Shown here piece after piece: positions 9,701 to 17,089 of a DNA stretch of 64,000 nucleotides. The stretch comes from CAYOOT01 sp964405665 (GTDB lineage: Bacteria > Bdellovibrionota_C > UBA2361 > SZUA-149 > CAZDWZ01). Within the stretch, counting starts at the first letter, position 1, and each line of letters opens with the position of its first letter. The translations under genes and the position numbers were made by a program. Location of the stretch: positions 11,207-75,206 of the forward strand of contig CAYOOT010000004.1 of assembly GCA_964405665.1 (NCBI GenBank). The letters run 5' to 3'. The notes under the pieces were generated by a model. The model did no database searches. It saw only the letters and a program-made list of their open reading frames with translations, and was not told the origin of the DNA.

Positions 9701-12365
9701 CAGAAAGGGATCCCGCTTAGTCGAGGATTTTTCTGCAGTAGAAAAACAATGCCAAAATGTCAAAGAAAATGTTTTAAAACTTGACGCCGCATTAAGAGCC
9801 GGAGAATTTCAACAAAAACCTGATAGCGAAGACTGCACTTATTGTAAATTTAAAAATATTTGTCAAAGAAATGAAACCTTAATTAAGATTAAAAGCAATC
9901 ATCAAGAAATTAAAAAAGAACAGCGTATTTTCGAAAAAAGCGTTCTTGAATTTTTAGAGCATGAAAAAAACAATAAGGAACTTATCGCCTTGTCCGCTGA
10001 ACAAGAAGCGGCCTGTGATATCAATCATAATATTGCTCTGATTGCCGCTGCCGGTTCCGGGAAAACAACCGTTCTGATCAGAAGAATCATTAAATTGATT
10101 TTGGCAGGAGAAAGTATTCTCTCAATTGTTGCAATTACCTATACAGAAAAAGCTGCAGAAGAAATCAAGCAACGACTGAGTTCGGCAATAAATACAATAT
10201 TAGAATATAATTCCCTGGCGGGCCAACAAATTACTAACAGTGAAAGAGAGTTTTTAATTTCAGCAAAAAGTTTGCTGCCTTTAGCTCCGATTGGCACAAT
10301 TCATTCTTTTGCCGGAATCCTTTTGGGACTTGATCCTTTGATCGCCAAAAGTCCATTTTCTTTTAAAATTGTTACTGGAGAAGAAAGAAAGAAAATTGCC
10401 CAAGCGGCCATTGAAAAAGTTCTTCAAAAAAATCCTAAAAATTTGTTAATTAAGTTATTAAACTTCGGCCTCTCCTGGAGAAATATCGAATCAGAGCTTG
10501 CTCATTTAATGCTTTTACCACGGGATTTATTTGCACTAAATAGAACTTACAAGGATCCTCTAATATTAAAAAATATTTTAGAAAAACTGAGTACTGAAAC
10601 TGAAAACCCGGAACTTAATAAACAAGGGCTGGAAATTGCAGAATGCTTTTGCGAGCTTGCAGAGTATACTTATCAAAAATACCTGGAGTTAAAGAAGGAA
10701 GAAGCTGTGCTGGATTTTGATGATTTGATAATTTCAGCAAAAGAATGTTTAAGTAATAATAGTTCAAAACGAATTGCTTTACTTAAAGAAAGAAGCACGA
10801 AATTATTTCGACATTTCTTAGTTGATGAGTTTCAAGATACTGATTCTTATCAATGGGAAATTATTAAAAATATCGCTTCAGAAATTTTCTCTCAGAAAAA
10901 AACAAAACCCAAGGAAAATTTAAGGCAAACCATTTTAATTGTCGGCGATCCTCAACAGGCAATTTATGGATTTAGAGGAGGAGATTCCAGTATTTTTCAA
11001 CAAGCAATTTCCGAGTTTAAATCAGTAGGCGGTAAATTGCTTTTTCTGAGAAATAATTATCGTTCGGAAGAAAACCTGATTAATTTTTACAATTCTTACT
11101 TTAGTGAGCTGTTTTCCTGCGATTTTTTTGAAGATGCTAGTTCTCGGGTCAGCACAGCCACTTCTTATGAAGAAATGTATACTTCGCAAAAAAGCGCCGA
11201 TACTCAAATTAACAATGTCTCATTTCTTTTAAAAGATCCTGAAATGAATATTGACGAAGCCGCGTATCTTGCTAGTTTTTTAAAAAAATATCTTGCAGAA
11301 AACCCTGCTACAGAAAATATTGCTATTCTTTGTCGAAAAAATGATCATCTGGAAAAGATTGCCAGTCAATTGGATTTACAAAATATTGATTATAATATCA
11401 CCCAAAGTAATCGCACTCTGGAATTAAATGAAATTAAGCAATTAGAAAATTTGCTTAAGTATTTATATAATCCCCAAGATAGTATTGCCTTAGTCGGTCT
11501 TTTGCGTTCAACAATTTTTGGTTTTAGCGATCAAGACTTGTTCTTATTTTATCAAGAACTGCAGGATTCTTGGGAAATTAAAGAAGAATATCTGAAAACG
11601 GCAATATTTCTTAATGCAGCCCAAAAACTGGCTCATTGGAAAAATCTTAACAAATATCTTAGCGCGTCCGATCTTTTAAAACATATTATCCAAGAACAAA
11701 ATCTGGAAGATGTTTATCTACAAGCCAATGAAACCGCTGCTTATAAAAATATCACAATGTTTATCGATACACTTTCTCGTGAAGGAAAAAATGCTCTAGT
11801 TGGACCCGCCGTTAGCGATGTCTTAAGTTGGTTAGAATTAAAAAGCAGTAGTAATTTTCAACTTTTTGTCAATAAAGAAAATCAGAAAATTTCCTTAATG
11901 ACAATTCACAATGCCAAAGGTTTAGAATTTGATTTAGTAATTCTTGCCTATATGAATTATCGTTTGCCACCGGAACATGATTTTGTAATTGGTGAATACG
12001 CAACAAACAAATTGTTGGGAATAAAAGTTGAAGATGATGAGGATAGTTTTAGCAGAGCAAAAACTCCTCTACAAAATCTGATTGAGCAATCTTCAACAGC
12101 CTTAATTTGTGCTGAAGAAAGACGTTTGTTTTATGTCGCTTGCACCAGAGCAAAGAAAAGTTTACTTTTCTCTTTTGATCAAAGGAAAGGATTTTTAGGT
12201 AATCAAAAAAAGGTAAAGGCACTTTCGCTAAGTAATCGAAAAACAAATGCTTTTTTGAAATCCAACCCCTACTATTGGTTTGAACAGCTTCTAGACTATG
12301 AAAATCCCTCCTTTACCTTAGCTAACCCCTTGAAAAAACTTAATTTACCTGTCATCGAATTATAA
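6720..12365 (+). CDS. Single-chain AddB-AddA-type helicase/nuclease fusion
   Basis: A very large 1881-residue protein that appears to join both subunits of an AddAB double-strand-break resection enzyme. Residues 1 to about 1060 look like AddB. There is no Walker A at the N-terminus. A PD-(D/E)XK nuclease lies near residues 745-1050 with LGKIDRID, the active-site AIWDYKTG (about 920-927), a Cys in ADCPQKF and the trio CTYCKFKNIC (about 1038-1047). That Cys pattern matches the 4Fe-4S staple of AddB. Residues 1085-1881 are a UvrD/AddA helicase: Q-motif SAEQEAA, Walker A AAAGSGKTT (about 1110-1118), TIHSFA, Walker B LVDEFQDTD, GDPQQAIYGFRGGD, NNYRS, TIHNAKGLEFD and FYVACTRAK. The AddA C-terminal nuclease is absent. 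The start is TTG, since a stop lies just upstream in frame. Confidence 0.85.
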   Translation: MVDIQNIKEKFVWILSETKLRAFEVELFLKKNNKDAEWRSLTVLDGLKNIASSLNQETRTNKPQQAELINSLILEEILNNSEFPELKEELSLVFEESNPNLKLKNLNYLLTAFRNFSNALRIQQNVDSVIKEIIDESGNTLEKKQKIAELIQLSNNLNFKLKERKITDDITSLDNLLLDLNTSKKTNLKLPELIIVDEASSYSKLELEILSQISKYCKIELLIKEPFLQIAELKQKFSFKELLNSLPPSKKHFCSLIYNINRYKNQLSFKEVKNHNQNAEKLIAYLFDSQPLENKDYKFKLPLAIWKNKTPREEVTRLAKSLSNILKNNLAKPEELHLICLDLDEYQPLFEEIFTEYQIPFVVPRGKRLVETTLGNFYLSYLSWFFKPTLLSLEKLCREPLFKIKDFDQPAIFNFISLCKNLGCDNNIFLEDIWENYFLSSFTKKGDSQSLATINWIKSELTENSELLRITGKDFFRKIFRKLNRFRCKFKKGLLAQNQVLKERAFLAATAQKTKILLKELSENTYFESSDFNKLGIEKSVFSENLILEKLKSEFLPLVYEEEKIIVSEMLDSRGLSGKLNIVLAPSFENFPAKNLKQQFSNEYDELSYKIQETSGNNSSIYESYSLIANLISNSRELVFSFSSLSKNKETKPADFLFLLAKQIKENKNLNSPEILKDYSVEFPKKFNNNPDQQKSIEQLLSKQTNYFTAYDSFIGAESSSEKIVKQLNKRFLRSSAEPEDQIAHYSVSSLETFADCPQKFFFSCLLGLEESIEPAKILAIETGNVVHTCLKKIFSLDSYKTITAENFGPACKDLLEIAEREFENNPYDWNLNYKWRYAKNLIIQGLDQDSETSKRGYLKAALFYNKQLIKSIPDQLEWNFGKDSESPALKIIEDQRELRVLGKIDRIDRTDRNKNSEVAAIWDYKTGAITPYNKVEKGKSLQIPLYALAVKQNIAPYTLPKRGAIFSLKQTNRNDEDLASFHKGVLMEHLAISRKGSRLVEDFSAVEKQCQNVKENVLKLDAALRAGEFQQKPDSEDCTYCKFKNICQRNETLIKIKSNHQEIKKEQRIFEKSVLEFLEHEKNNKELIALSAEQEAACDINHNIALIAAAGSGKTTVLIRRIIKLILAGESILSIVAITYTEKAAEEIKQRLSSAINTILEYNSLAGQQITNSEREFLISAKSLLPLAPIGTIHSFAGILLGLDPLIAKSPFSFKIVTGEERKKIAQAAIEKVLQKNPKNLLIKLLNFGLSWRNIESELAHLMLLPRDLFALNRTYKDPLILKNILEKLSTETENPELNKQGLEIAECFCELAEYTYQKYLELKKEEAVLDFDDLIISAKECLSNNSSKRIALLKERSTKLFRHFLVDEFQDTDSYQWEIIKNIASEIFSQKKTKPKENLRQTILIVGDPQQAIYGFRGGDSSIFQQAISEFKSVGGKLLFLRNNYRSEENLINFYNSYFSELFSCDFFEDASSRVSTATSYEEMYTSQKSADTQINNVSFLLKDPEMNIDEAAYLASFLKKYLAENPATENIAILCRKNDHLEKIASQLDLQNIDYNITQSNRTLELNEIKQLENLLKYLYNPQDSIALVGLLRSTIFGFSDQDLFLFYQELQDSWEIKEEYLKTAIFLNAAQKLAHWKNLNKYLSASDLLKHIIQEQNLEDVYLQANETAAYKNITMFIDTLSREGKNALVGPAVSDVLSWLELKSSSNFQLFVNKENQKISLMTIHNAKGLEFDLVILAYMNYRLPPEHDFVIGEYATNKLLGIKVEDDEDSFSRAKTPLQNLIEQSSTALICAEERRLFYVACTRAKKSLLFSFDQRKGFLGNQKKVKALSLSNRKTNAFLKSNPYYWFEQLLDYENPSFTLANPLKKLNLPVIEL

Positions 12366-12450
12366 AGGTATCTTTTTTATTTTTTATCACCATAACAGAA
12401 GTAGAATGTAATCTGAATGGGATTATTATTTATAGATTATGGAGAACACT

Positions 12451-12828
12451 ATGTTTACAAAAATTAAAAAAATATACAGTTCAGTTTGCTTAAAAAGTTT
12501 GGAATTAGTCCATGCACACTCTAGCTTATTAATGTTTTTAATAGGTGTTGGATTTTTGAATGCTGGAATGAATGAATTAGCTCATGCTCAGGTTCCCACT
12601 GGGGCAACTGGACCACTGATCGCCAGTGCCAGAGCAACACTAGCATGTGGTTTCATACTTTCCTATCTGGAAGGCGGGTTTGGTGCATTGCTTGCCGCCG
12701 GTGCAGGAATTGGAGCAGTAGTCGCTTCCGCTCTTGGTGGGTTTAAAGCAGCATGGTGTTTAGTTGTAGTTTCTGTCGGAGCTTTTATTCTAAGATCATA
12801 CATCACTTTATTTAATGGAGTATGTTAA
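12451..12828 (+). CDS. VirB2/TrbC-like pilin paralogue 1
   Basis: A small secreted membrane protein. The ATG at 12451 is preferred over that at 12439 because GGAG sits six bases before it. A signal peptide ends at LAHAQ. The mature part has one Cys (TLACGF), then two hydrophobic helices around GGFGALLAAGAG and GGFKAAWCLVVVSVGAFIL, and a final Cys at the C-terminus. This layout, with a signal peptide followed by two adjacent transmembrane helices rich in Gly and Ala, is that of VirB2/TrbC/TraA pilins, the subunits of type IV secretion pili. Four paralogues follow head to tail. No other secretion genes are in the window. The pilin call rests on architecture, not on a recognised family signature. 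Confidence 0.6.
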   Translation: MFTKIKKIYSSVCLKSLELVHAHSSLLMFLIGVGFLNAGMNELAHAQVPTGATGPLIASARATLACGFILSYLEGGFGALLAAGAGIGAVVASALGGFKAAWCLVVVSVGAFILRSYITLFNGVC

Positions 12829-12841
12829 TAAAGGTTTGACC

Positions 12842-13186
12842 ATGTCAATTAAATCAAAATGGCTTCATAATTTTTTATTTTTTGTTACCGTTTTAATCTT
12901 ATTAATCGTATCGCAAGAATTTGCTTTGGCTCAAGCTGCCGGTGGCGGTGGCACAGAAGGCTATGATGATAGTAAATTTGGCGTAGCCTGTATTAGTGCT
13001 CTTAATTATCTGCAAGGAGGCTTTGGAGCATTGCTTTCAGCAATAGCAGGCTTTGCTGCAGTAATCGCTTCCGCAATGGGAGGATTTAGAATGGCTTGGG
13101 GCCTCCTTATCGTATCTATCGGATCGTTTATCCTGCAAGAATATATGGAAATTTGGTTTGGAACATCAGCTTGTGTAGGTAGTTAA
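12842..13186 (+). CDS. VirB2/TrbC-like pilin paralogue 2
   Basis: Second of five tandem paralogues. I set the start at the ATG at 12842, after AAGG (12831-12834), rather than at the earlier in-frame ATG at 12815, which lies inside paralogue 1. Signal peptide ends at FALAQA. A glycine-rich linker (AGGGGTEG) precedes the conserved core: Cys in VACISAL, GGFGALLSAIAGFAAVIASAMGGF, then AWGLLIVSIGSFIL. A Cys lies near the end (TSACVGS). The core is clearly homologous to paralogue 1 (GGFGALL, ASA.GGF, AW..., VSIG/VSVG). Its stop overlaps the next start as TAATG, implying translational coupling. Confidence 0.6.
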   Translation: MSIKSKWLHNFLFFVTVLILLIVSQEFALAQAAGGGGTEGYDDSKFGVACISALNYLQGGFGALLSAIAGFAAVIASAMGGFRMAWGLLIVSIGSFILQEYMEIWFGTSACVGS

Positions 13187-13548
13187 TGAATAAGATTGCT
13201 GTTAAGATAATTTTTATTGCAGAATCCCTTCAGGAATTCACAAAAAAAAATTCCGATCTAATTCTTATTTTTCTTGGCATATTAATTCTCAGTGGTGGTT
13301 TGCTTGATGTTTCTTTCGCACAAACCGGCGGAGAAGTTTTTAAAAGTGCCGCTTCCAATATCGCTTGCAAAGTAATAACCGGGAAATTTGGCGCAATGTT
13401 AACTATTTTTTCCGGAATATTTGCCATTGTTGCAGCAGCTACTGGTTCCTATAAAGGCGCCTGGGCCTTGCTCTTTGTTTCTATTGGAGCTTTTATTTTT
13501 AAAGAATTCGTCTCGATTTTATTCAGCGGGTCGATAGCATGTACATAA
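13186..13548 (+). CDS. VirB2/TrbC-like pilin paralogue 3
   Basis: Third tandem paralogue, 120 residues. It starts within the TAATG overlap with paralogue 2. Signal peptide ends at VSFAQT. The core has Cys in NIACKV, GKFGAMLTIFSGIFAIVAA, GSYKGAWALLFVSIGAFIF and a terminal Cys (SIACT). The spacing of the two cysteines relative to the two helices matches paralogues 1 and 2, so a conserved disulfide bracketing the helices is plausible. The next gene starts 10 bp before this one stops. Confidence 0.6.
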   Translation: MNKIAVKIIFIAESLQEFTKKNSDLILIFLGILILSGGLLDVSFAQTGGEVFKSAASNIACKVITGKFGAMLTIFSGIFAIVAAATGSYKGAWALLFVSIGAFIFKEFVSILFSGSIACT

Positions 13549-14042
13549 AGAAAGATAAATATTTTTTTGAAATTTTACTGTTAATGTCAATATTAAGTTT
13601 ATTGCCTTCAATAGCTTATGCTCAAGAAGGAGGAGGAACTGCTGCTGCTGGATTTGATACCAGTGTAATTGATTGGGCGATTGAAGAACTATGTGGACAC
13701 ATCACAGGAAATCTTGGTGGCTTACTGGTAACTGTAGCAGCTTTCGGCGCAATAGTTTCAGCAGCTCTTGGTTCATTTAGAGTAACTTATAGTGCAATAA
13801 TTGTTGCCGTTGGTGCTTATGCGATCAGTTCAATTGAAAGTTTGTATTTTCCTAGCGCGGCAACTGTTTGTGCCTCAGGAGCTTCTGCCGATGTTGACGG
13901 AGGAGATGCCGGACCCGCTACAGGAGGACCAGTTGCACCCCCGAGATTGTCTACTTCTGCTCAACAAACGGCTGTTTCAGAGAGAAATACTTTATATAAA
14001 GACAAAGTTGAAGAAAACGATCCTTTTGCAAAATTAGATTAA
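13539..14042 (+). CDS. VirB2/TrbC-like pilin paralogue 4, with extended C-terminal tail
   Basis: Fourth tandem paralogue, 167 residues, overlapping paralogue 3 by 10 bp. Signal peptide ends at IAYAQE. The core keeps the Cys (EELCGHI), the first helix (LGGLLVTVAAFGAIVSAALGSF) and the second helix (IIVAVGAYAIS), then Cys in ATVCASG. Unlike its siblings it continues for about 45 polar residues rich in Gly, Pro, Ala and Thr, ending NDPFAKLD. That tail could be surface-exposed or bind a partner. The extension makes it a candidate for a minor, capping or anchoring subunit rather than the main one. Confidence 0.55.
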   Translation: MYIKKDKYFFEILLLMSILSLLPSIAYAQEGGGTAAAGFDTSVIDWAIEELCGHITGNLGGLLVTVAAFGAIVSAALGSFRVTYSAIIVAVGAYAISSIESLYFPSAATVCASGASADVDGGDAGPATGGPVAPPRLSTSAQQTAVSERNTLYKDKVEENDPFAKLD

Positions 14043-14046
14043 ATCA

Positions 14047-14409
14047 ATGTCCAGGTATAATTTTAAATTTTTTATTGGCGCTACTCTTAGTTTATTTTCC
14101 TTTCTTTTTGTATTCCTAAATTTCGCCTTAGCTGATGCCTTTGAAGAACTGGGAGCTTATTCCAGTCAAGGCTTGGCGGGAGGAAGTGCAGGTTTTGCTG
14201 ATGGTGCATTCAAAGAAGCAATTTGCGATATTGTTGGTTTAATGGGTAATGAGTTGGGGGGATTTTTAACTGCTTCAGCTTTATTAATGGCTTTGGTCTA
14301 TGCCGCTGTTGGTGGCTTATCGCAAACCACAGCGGCAGTTATTGTTGCTGTTTCCGCTTTTTCTTTAACTTCGATTGTTAGTTTGTATTTCGGGAGTTTT
14401 AGTTGCTAA
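14047..14409 (+). CDS. VirB2/TrbC-like pilin paralogue 5
   Basis: Last of the five, 120 residues, starting 4 bp after paralogue 4. Signal peptide ends at FALADA. The core has Cys in EAICDIV, then GNELGGFLTASALLMALVYA, GGLSQTTAAVIVAVSAFSL and a C-terminal Cys (GSFSC). It is the most divergent copy but keeps both cysteines and both helices. Its TAA stop is the first base triplet of palindromic element B, whose far end runs to the stop of the convergent SNF2 gene. Confidence 0.55.
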   Translation: MSRYNFKFFIGATLSLFSFLFVFLNFALADAFEELGAYSSQGLAGGSAGFADGAFKEAICDIVGLMGNELGGFLTASALLMALVYAAVGGLSQTTAAVIVAVSAFSLTSIVSLYFGSFSC

Positions 14410-14482
14410 TTCTCCCCTTTTTCGCACATCAAACTATAAATAGTACTAGAATATATGCAGCGTGCGAAAAAGGGGAGAATTA
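14407..14482. repeat. 72-bp palindromic element, TTCTCCCC family, copy B
   Basis: Arms ATTCTCCCCTTTTTCGCAC (14409-14427) and the exact reverse complement (14462-14480). The 34-bp centre is the inverse of copy A with one mismatch. The element fills the whole gap between two convergent genes: pilin 5 ends with TAA at 14407-14409 and the SNF2 gene ends with TAA at 14480-14482. It therefore forms the shared 3' end of both. Confidence 0.88.
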
Positions 14483-16951
14483 CCTCACCGCCTTAATAAA
14501 CTCCTCTCTTTCTATCTCTAAAGACTCTTCCAAAATTCCTTCCATTTTTAATACTTCATTTTGAAACCTTGTCTTGCGATTCAAATTCCTGGCAATCAAT
14601 TCATCAACCTTGCTCGCCTGTAAAGAAATAATTCTAACCGTTCCTGTTTGGCCAATCCTATGCAAACGATCAATTGATTGCATCCAATGCTCGGCATTCC
14701 ATGTTTTATCGAGATAAATTGCAGTTTGAGCGGCGGTCAGCGTGATTCCCACACCACCGGCAGCAGGAACAGCTACTAATATTTTTACTTCATTGGAATT
14801 TTGAAATTTTTTTATTGTTTCATCCCGTTCTTTTGTGGAAACTTCTCCGGAAAATGCCTTGGCTCCATACTTTTCGTAACGTTTTGTCAGTTCCCGAATA
14901 TTTCCCAAATAATTTGTCCAGATTACTAGCTTTTCTTCTCTTTCAGAAACAATATCTTCCACTAATAAATCCAATTCTTTGAATTTTGCCGGTTCTCCTT
15001 TCCAAGTTTCATCAATCAATCTGGGGTTAGAGGCCACCTGAACGGCTCTTAAATATTCTTCCAGAATATTGTTAATTTCTCGGATAAAAGTTTTACCATT
15101 GGTAGAAGTAACCCTTAACAAAAGCTCTTTCCTGATTTCTTCGTAGCGCTTGCGTTGTTCTCCAGTTAAATCAATATCTCTGGTAATAAATATTTTCTCC
15201 GGTAAATCCACAACATCTTCTTTTTTTCTGCGCAGTAAAACCTCATGCAGCCGAGAAATAGTTTCTTTAATCATTTGCGGCTTAAACTTTTTTACAGCAA
15301 AATCGCTATATTTTGTTCCCAGTTCCGCTACTTGTTCCAACCAACGATAGTAACTTTTTCCAAATCTCTCTCCACCATCTAACAAATACATTTGTGACCA
15401 GATATCAGAAATATCTTTCGGCGTGGGAGTTCCACTAAGTAATACTCGGCGCTGACAAAGCGGCGCAAGCTGAGAAATAGCCTGAAAAGTCTGAGCATTG
15501 GGACTTTTTACGCGTTGTGATTCGTCAAGGCATAACAAAGTGTTTTTGGTTTGCAGTAAATCTATTATCTCCGGTAAAACATAATCCAGTCTGATTGCTT
15601 CGTAATTAATTACCAGACCATTTATTTTATAATCGCCCCAGGAAAGCTTTTTCAAAAAACTGATTTTCTCCTTTTTTTCTTGGGGCAACATCAACAGACG
15701 TAATTCTGGAAACCAATTTGCTGCTTCTCGCAACCAATTCCTGGTTAAGGAATTAGGACAAATTACCAAGAGAAAATCGCTTTGTGCTGTTTTTTGTAGG
15801 GCAACAAAAGAGCTAAGCACACTTAATGTTTTTCCTAATCCCATATCGTCTCCCAAAAACGAAAATGGAGTTTCCAATAGCCATTTCATTGCCACTCGTT
15901 GATGAGGGTATAATCTTTGTTCTAAGCTTTGATCTGAGAAAATAGACTGATTCAAATTGACATCTTTTAGTGCATTAAAATGCTTCGATCTCTCTAAAAG
16001 CAATTGTTGCGCTTCTCTTTCCTTGGCTGAAATTTCGGCAAAAGCTTCACCTCTTTGGCGGATCATTTCTTGCACTTTGTCACTTAACCAAAGCTTCCAT
16101 TTCAAATCTTTTAGTCTTTGCACAACTTTAAACAAAGTATTTTGATCAAACATTTTTGCAAGATTTTTTCGTTGATCAAAGGAAGAAATGTTAGGGAAAA
16201 TTTCTCTTAGCTGTGTTGTCGTATAATTTTTTAAGCAAAAATATGTTTCACTGCCGCTTTCATCGAAATAGTCTAAAACTTCAATGAAGGGACAAAGTAA
16301 AGCTGCACTTAAATTATTTTCATTAATAATTGTTTCCTGGTTTAAAATCTCCGCTCTTAATTTGGCACTGGCACTTAAAATTTTACCAGCAGTGGCTTCT
16401 ACTGCAAAAAGTAAATTCAGATCTCTTAGTTTTTTTAAAAGTGCAGTTAATTCTTCCGTAGGTAGAAAATAAGATTTTTCCGTTTTGATATAATGTGCTC
16501 CCGGAATTTTTTCTAAAATTTTTCTGGCCTTAGAGCTAAAACTAGGGAGTGCCCGCAATGACGTCTGTTTGAAATCCAATCTGATTACTAAATCCAGCCT
16601 TAAATTTTTAAGATCCTCTTCAGCAACAGAAAATGGATTTTCTTTAACTCGAGAAAGAATCTCTTCTAAATCAACTTTTTCCGATTTTAGTTCAATCGGC
16701 AGATCTTCAGCAGAAAAACTATAAACTAAATTATCCCTGCTAAATGATTTGGAATTTTCCAAATAAGAACAATTTTTAAGCTGAACAGTCCAATGCTTTC
16801 TTTCTTTATTAAAACGGGCTGAGGGTATTTTTTTTATTTCCTGTACTTTGTCAGGGGAATAAGAAAATTCAACTATTAACTGATCTCCAGAAAGAGACAC
16901 TTGACCCAGAGGCTGATTATATGATTTCTCTTGTCTATGATTAATACCCAT
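14480..16951 (-). CDS. SNF2-family DEAD/DEAH-like ATPase (helicase-like)
   Basis: An 823-residue protein with a complete Swi2/Snf2 engine in its C-terminal half. It has DDMGLGKT (Walker A, about residues 367-374), CPNSLTRNWLREA, a variant DExx box LDESQRVKS (about 475), LLSGTP, then RecA2 with VIWTNYLGNIREL, AFSGEVSTKERD, VPAAGGVGITLTAA and the arginine finger HRIGQTG (about 765). The first 100 residues (SGDQLIVEF, ARFNKERKHWTV) resemble the HARP-like domain of SMARCAL1 annealing helicases. The DEAH position reads DESQ. Such proteins remodel DNA-protein or branched DNA structures during repair. The gene stands alone and converges on the pilin genes. Confidence 0.88.
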   Translation of the reverse strand: MGINHRQEKSYNQPLGQVSLSGDQLIVEFSYSPDKVQEIKKIPSARFNKERKHWTVQLKNCSYLENSKSFSRDNLVYSFSAEDLPIELKSEKVDLEEILSRVKENPFSVAEEDLKNLRLDLVIRLDFKQTSLRALPSFSSKARKILEKIPGAHYIKTEKSYFLPTEELTALLKKLRDLNLLFAVEATAGKILSASAKLRAEILNQETIINENNLSAALLCPFIEVLDYFDESGSETYFCLKNYTTTQLREIFPNISSFDQRKNLAKMFDQNTLFKVVQRLKDLKWKLWLSDKVQEMIRQRGEAFAEISAKEREAQQLLLERSKHFNALKDVNLNQSIFSDQSLEQRLYPHQRVAMKWLLETPFSFLGDDMGLGKTLSVLSSFVALQKTAQSDFLLVICPNSLTRNWLREAANWFPELRLLMLPQEKKEKISFLKKLSWGDYKINGLVINYEAIRLDYVLPEIIDLLQTKNTLLCLDESQRVKSPNAQTFQAISQLAPLCQRRVLLSGTPTPKDISDIWSQMYLLDGGERFGKSYYRWLEQVAELGTKYSDFAVKKFKPQMIKETISRLHEVLLRRKKEDVVDLPEKIFITRDIDLTGEQRKRYEEIRKELLLRVTSTNGKTFIREINNILEEYLRAVQVASNPRLIDETWKGEPAKFKELDLLVEDIVSEREEKLVIWTNYLGNIRELTKRYEKYGAKAFSGEVSTKERDETIKKFQNSNEVKILVAVPAAGGVGITLTAAQTAIYLDKTWNAEHWMQSIDRLHRIGQTGTVRIISLQASKVDELIARNLNRKTRFQNEVLKMEGILEESLEIEREEFIKAVR

Positions 16952-17033
16952 CGTACTTTAGATTTTTAGATTAACTTTTGTTTACTAAGGTTTAATAAAA
17001 CTCTTTGGCGATAGGTATGATGCTTTATTATTG

Positions 17034-17071
17034 GTTTGTGCTTTGCACAAACTATGTAGTTTTTATCCACA
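17034..17071. promoter_or_regulatory. Palindrome plus single DnaA-box-like sequence in a divergent intergenic region
   Basis: GTTTGTGC, TTT, GCACAAAC (17034-17052) is a perfect 8-bp inverted repeat, and TTATCCACA (17063-17071) equals the consensus DnaA box. Both lie between the divergent SNF2 and lhgO starts. The palindrome may be an operator. One DnaA box alone is weak evidence for DnaA control. Confidence 0.3.
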
Positions 17072-17089
17072 ACAAAATACATATTTTTC

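Noticed and set aside
13801..14037. Alternative frame inside pilin 4
   Set aside because: It is an out-of-frame shadow of a coding region that has a signal peptide and homologous neighbours.
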